DNA of 30,126 bases, from the NCBI GenBank assembly GCA_026387555.1, contig JAPLLM010000112.1:13899-44024 (forward strand), given 5' to 3'; not shown here. This stretch comes from Candidatus Omnitrophota bacterium (GTDB taxonomy: Bacteria; Omnitrophota; Gorgyraeia; Gygaellales; Profunditerraquicolaceae). Below are more notes on the stretch, generated by a model that worked only from the letters and a program-made list of their open reading frames with translations, was not told where the DNA came from and did no database searches. Position 1 is the stretch's first letter.

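Overview
The window looks like the interior of one giant bacterial gene. Almost every base is coding on the + strand and both window ends are open. Three long pieces make it up: frame 1 from base 1 to 882, frame 2 from 926 to 9496, and frame 1 again from 9472 to the last base. The third piece is 6,885 codons without a stop. There is no convincing intergenic region, RNA gene, promoter or terminator. A 7-bp tandem duplication at 862-875 explains the first frame break exactly: removing one copy joins pieces 1 and 2. The second break, between 9409 and 9493, would be repaired by one extra base. If both are repaired, the window is about 10,040 codons of a single reading frame. Giant enzyme-rich proteins, the standard genetic code and middling base composition suggest a candidate-phylum bacterium such as Omnitrophota (OP3). 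That is an inference from gene style; no marker gene is present.

Layout: 1-1180 unknown modules; 1181-2160 Ser/Thr protein kinase; 2486-3120 YdcF/SanA-like (DUF218) domain; 3330-4840 glycogen/starch synthase (GT5); 5085-5880 ureohydrolase (arginase)-like domain; 6010-6775 unknown; 6860-7330 GNAT-like domain; 7800-9075 chorismatase (FkbO/Hyg5/XanB2)-like domain; 9170-11640 helical and coiled-coil region with a membrane segment; 11725-12400 unknown; 12510-14810 GH77-like 4-alpha-glucanotransferase; 14880-16430 GH13-like domain; 16560-18530 GH133 amylo-alpha-1,6-glucosidase; 18590-19510 HEFGH metallopeptidase-like module; 19600-20200 HELFH metallopeptidase-like module; 20280-22980 unknown modules with membrane segments; 23050-24600 helix-turn-helix-like repeats; 24700-25650 NlpC/P60-like region with a broken zincin motif; 25740-27900 B12-binding radical SAM module; 28010-29760 GH13 cyclomaltodextrinase/neopullulanase-like enzyme; 29880-end unknown.

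The most striking pattern is a short hydrophobic peptide that recurs about 17 times, mostly exactly at the borders between modules. Its core is F-x-D-P-L-x-A-L-x-x-L-A-L-G-M, preceded by a small-residue/Pro stretch and often followed by Lys or Arg. It resembles a C-terminal sorting tag of PEP-CTERM type (acidic-Pro box, hydrophobic stretch, basic end), but it is internal and repeated. I infer that it marks joints of a concatenated polyprotein, as membrane anchors, cleavage sites or relics of fused tagged proteins.

Five modules act on alpha-glucans (GT5, GH77, GH13, GH133, GH13), so glycogen synthesis and breakdown are a main theme. At least three of them (GT5, GH77, first GH13) lack or alter a key catalytic residue, whereas GH133 and the last GH13 look intact. 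This suggests a mix of working enzymes and modules kept for binding or structure.
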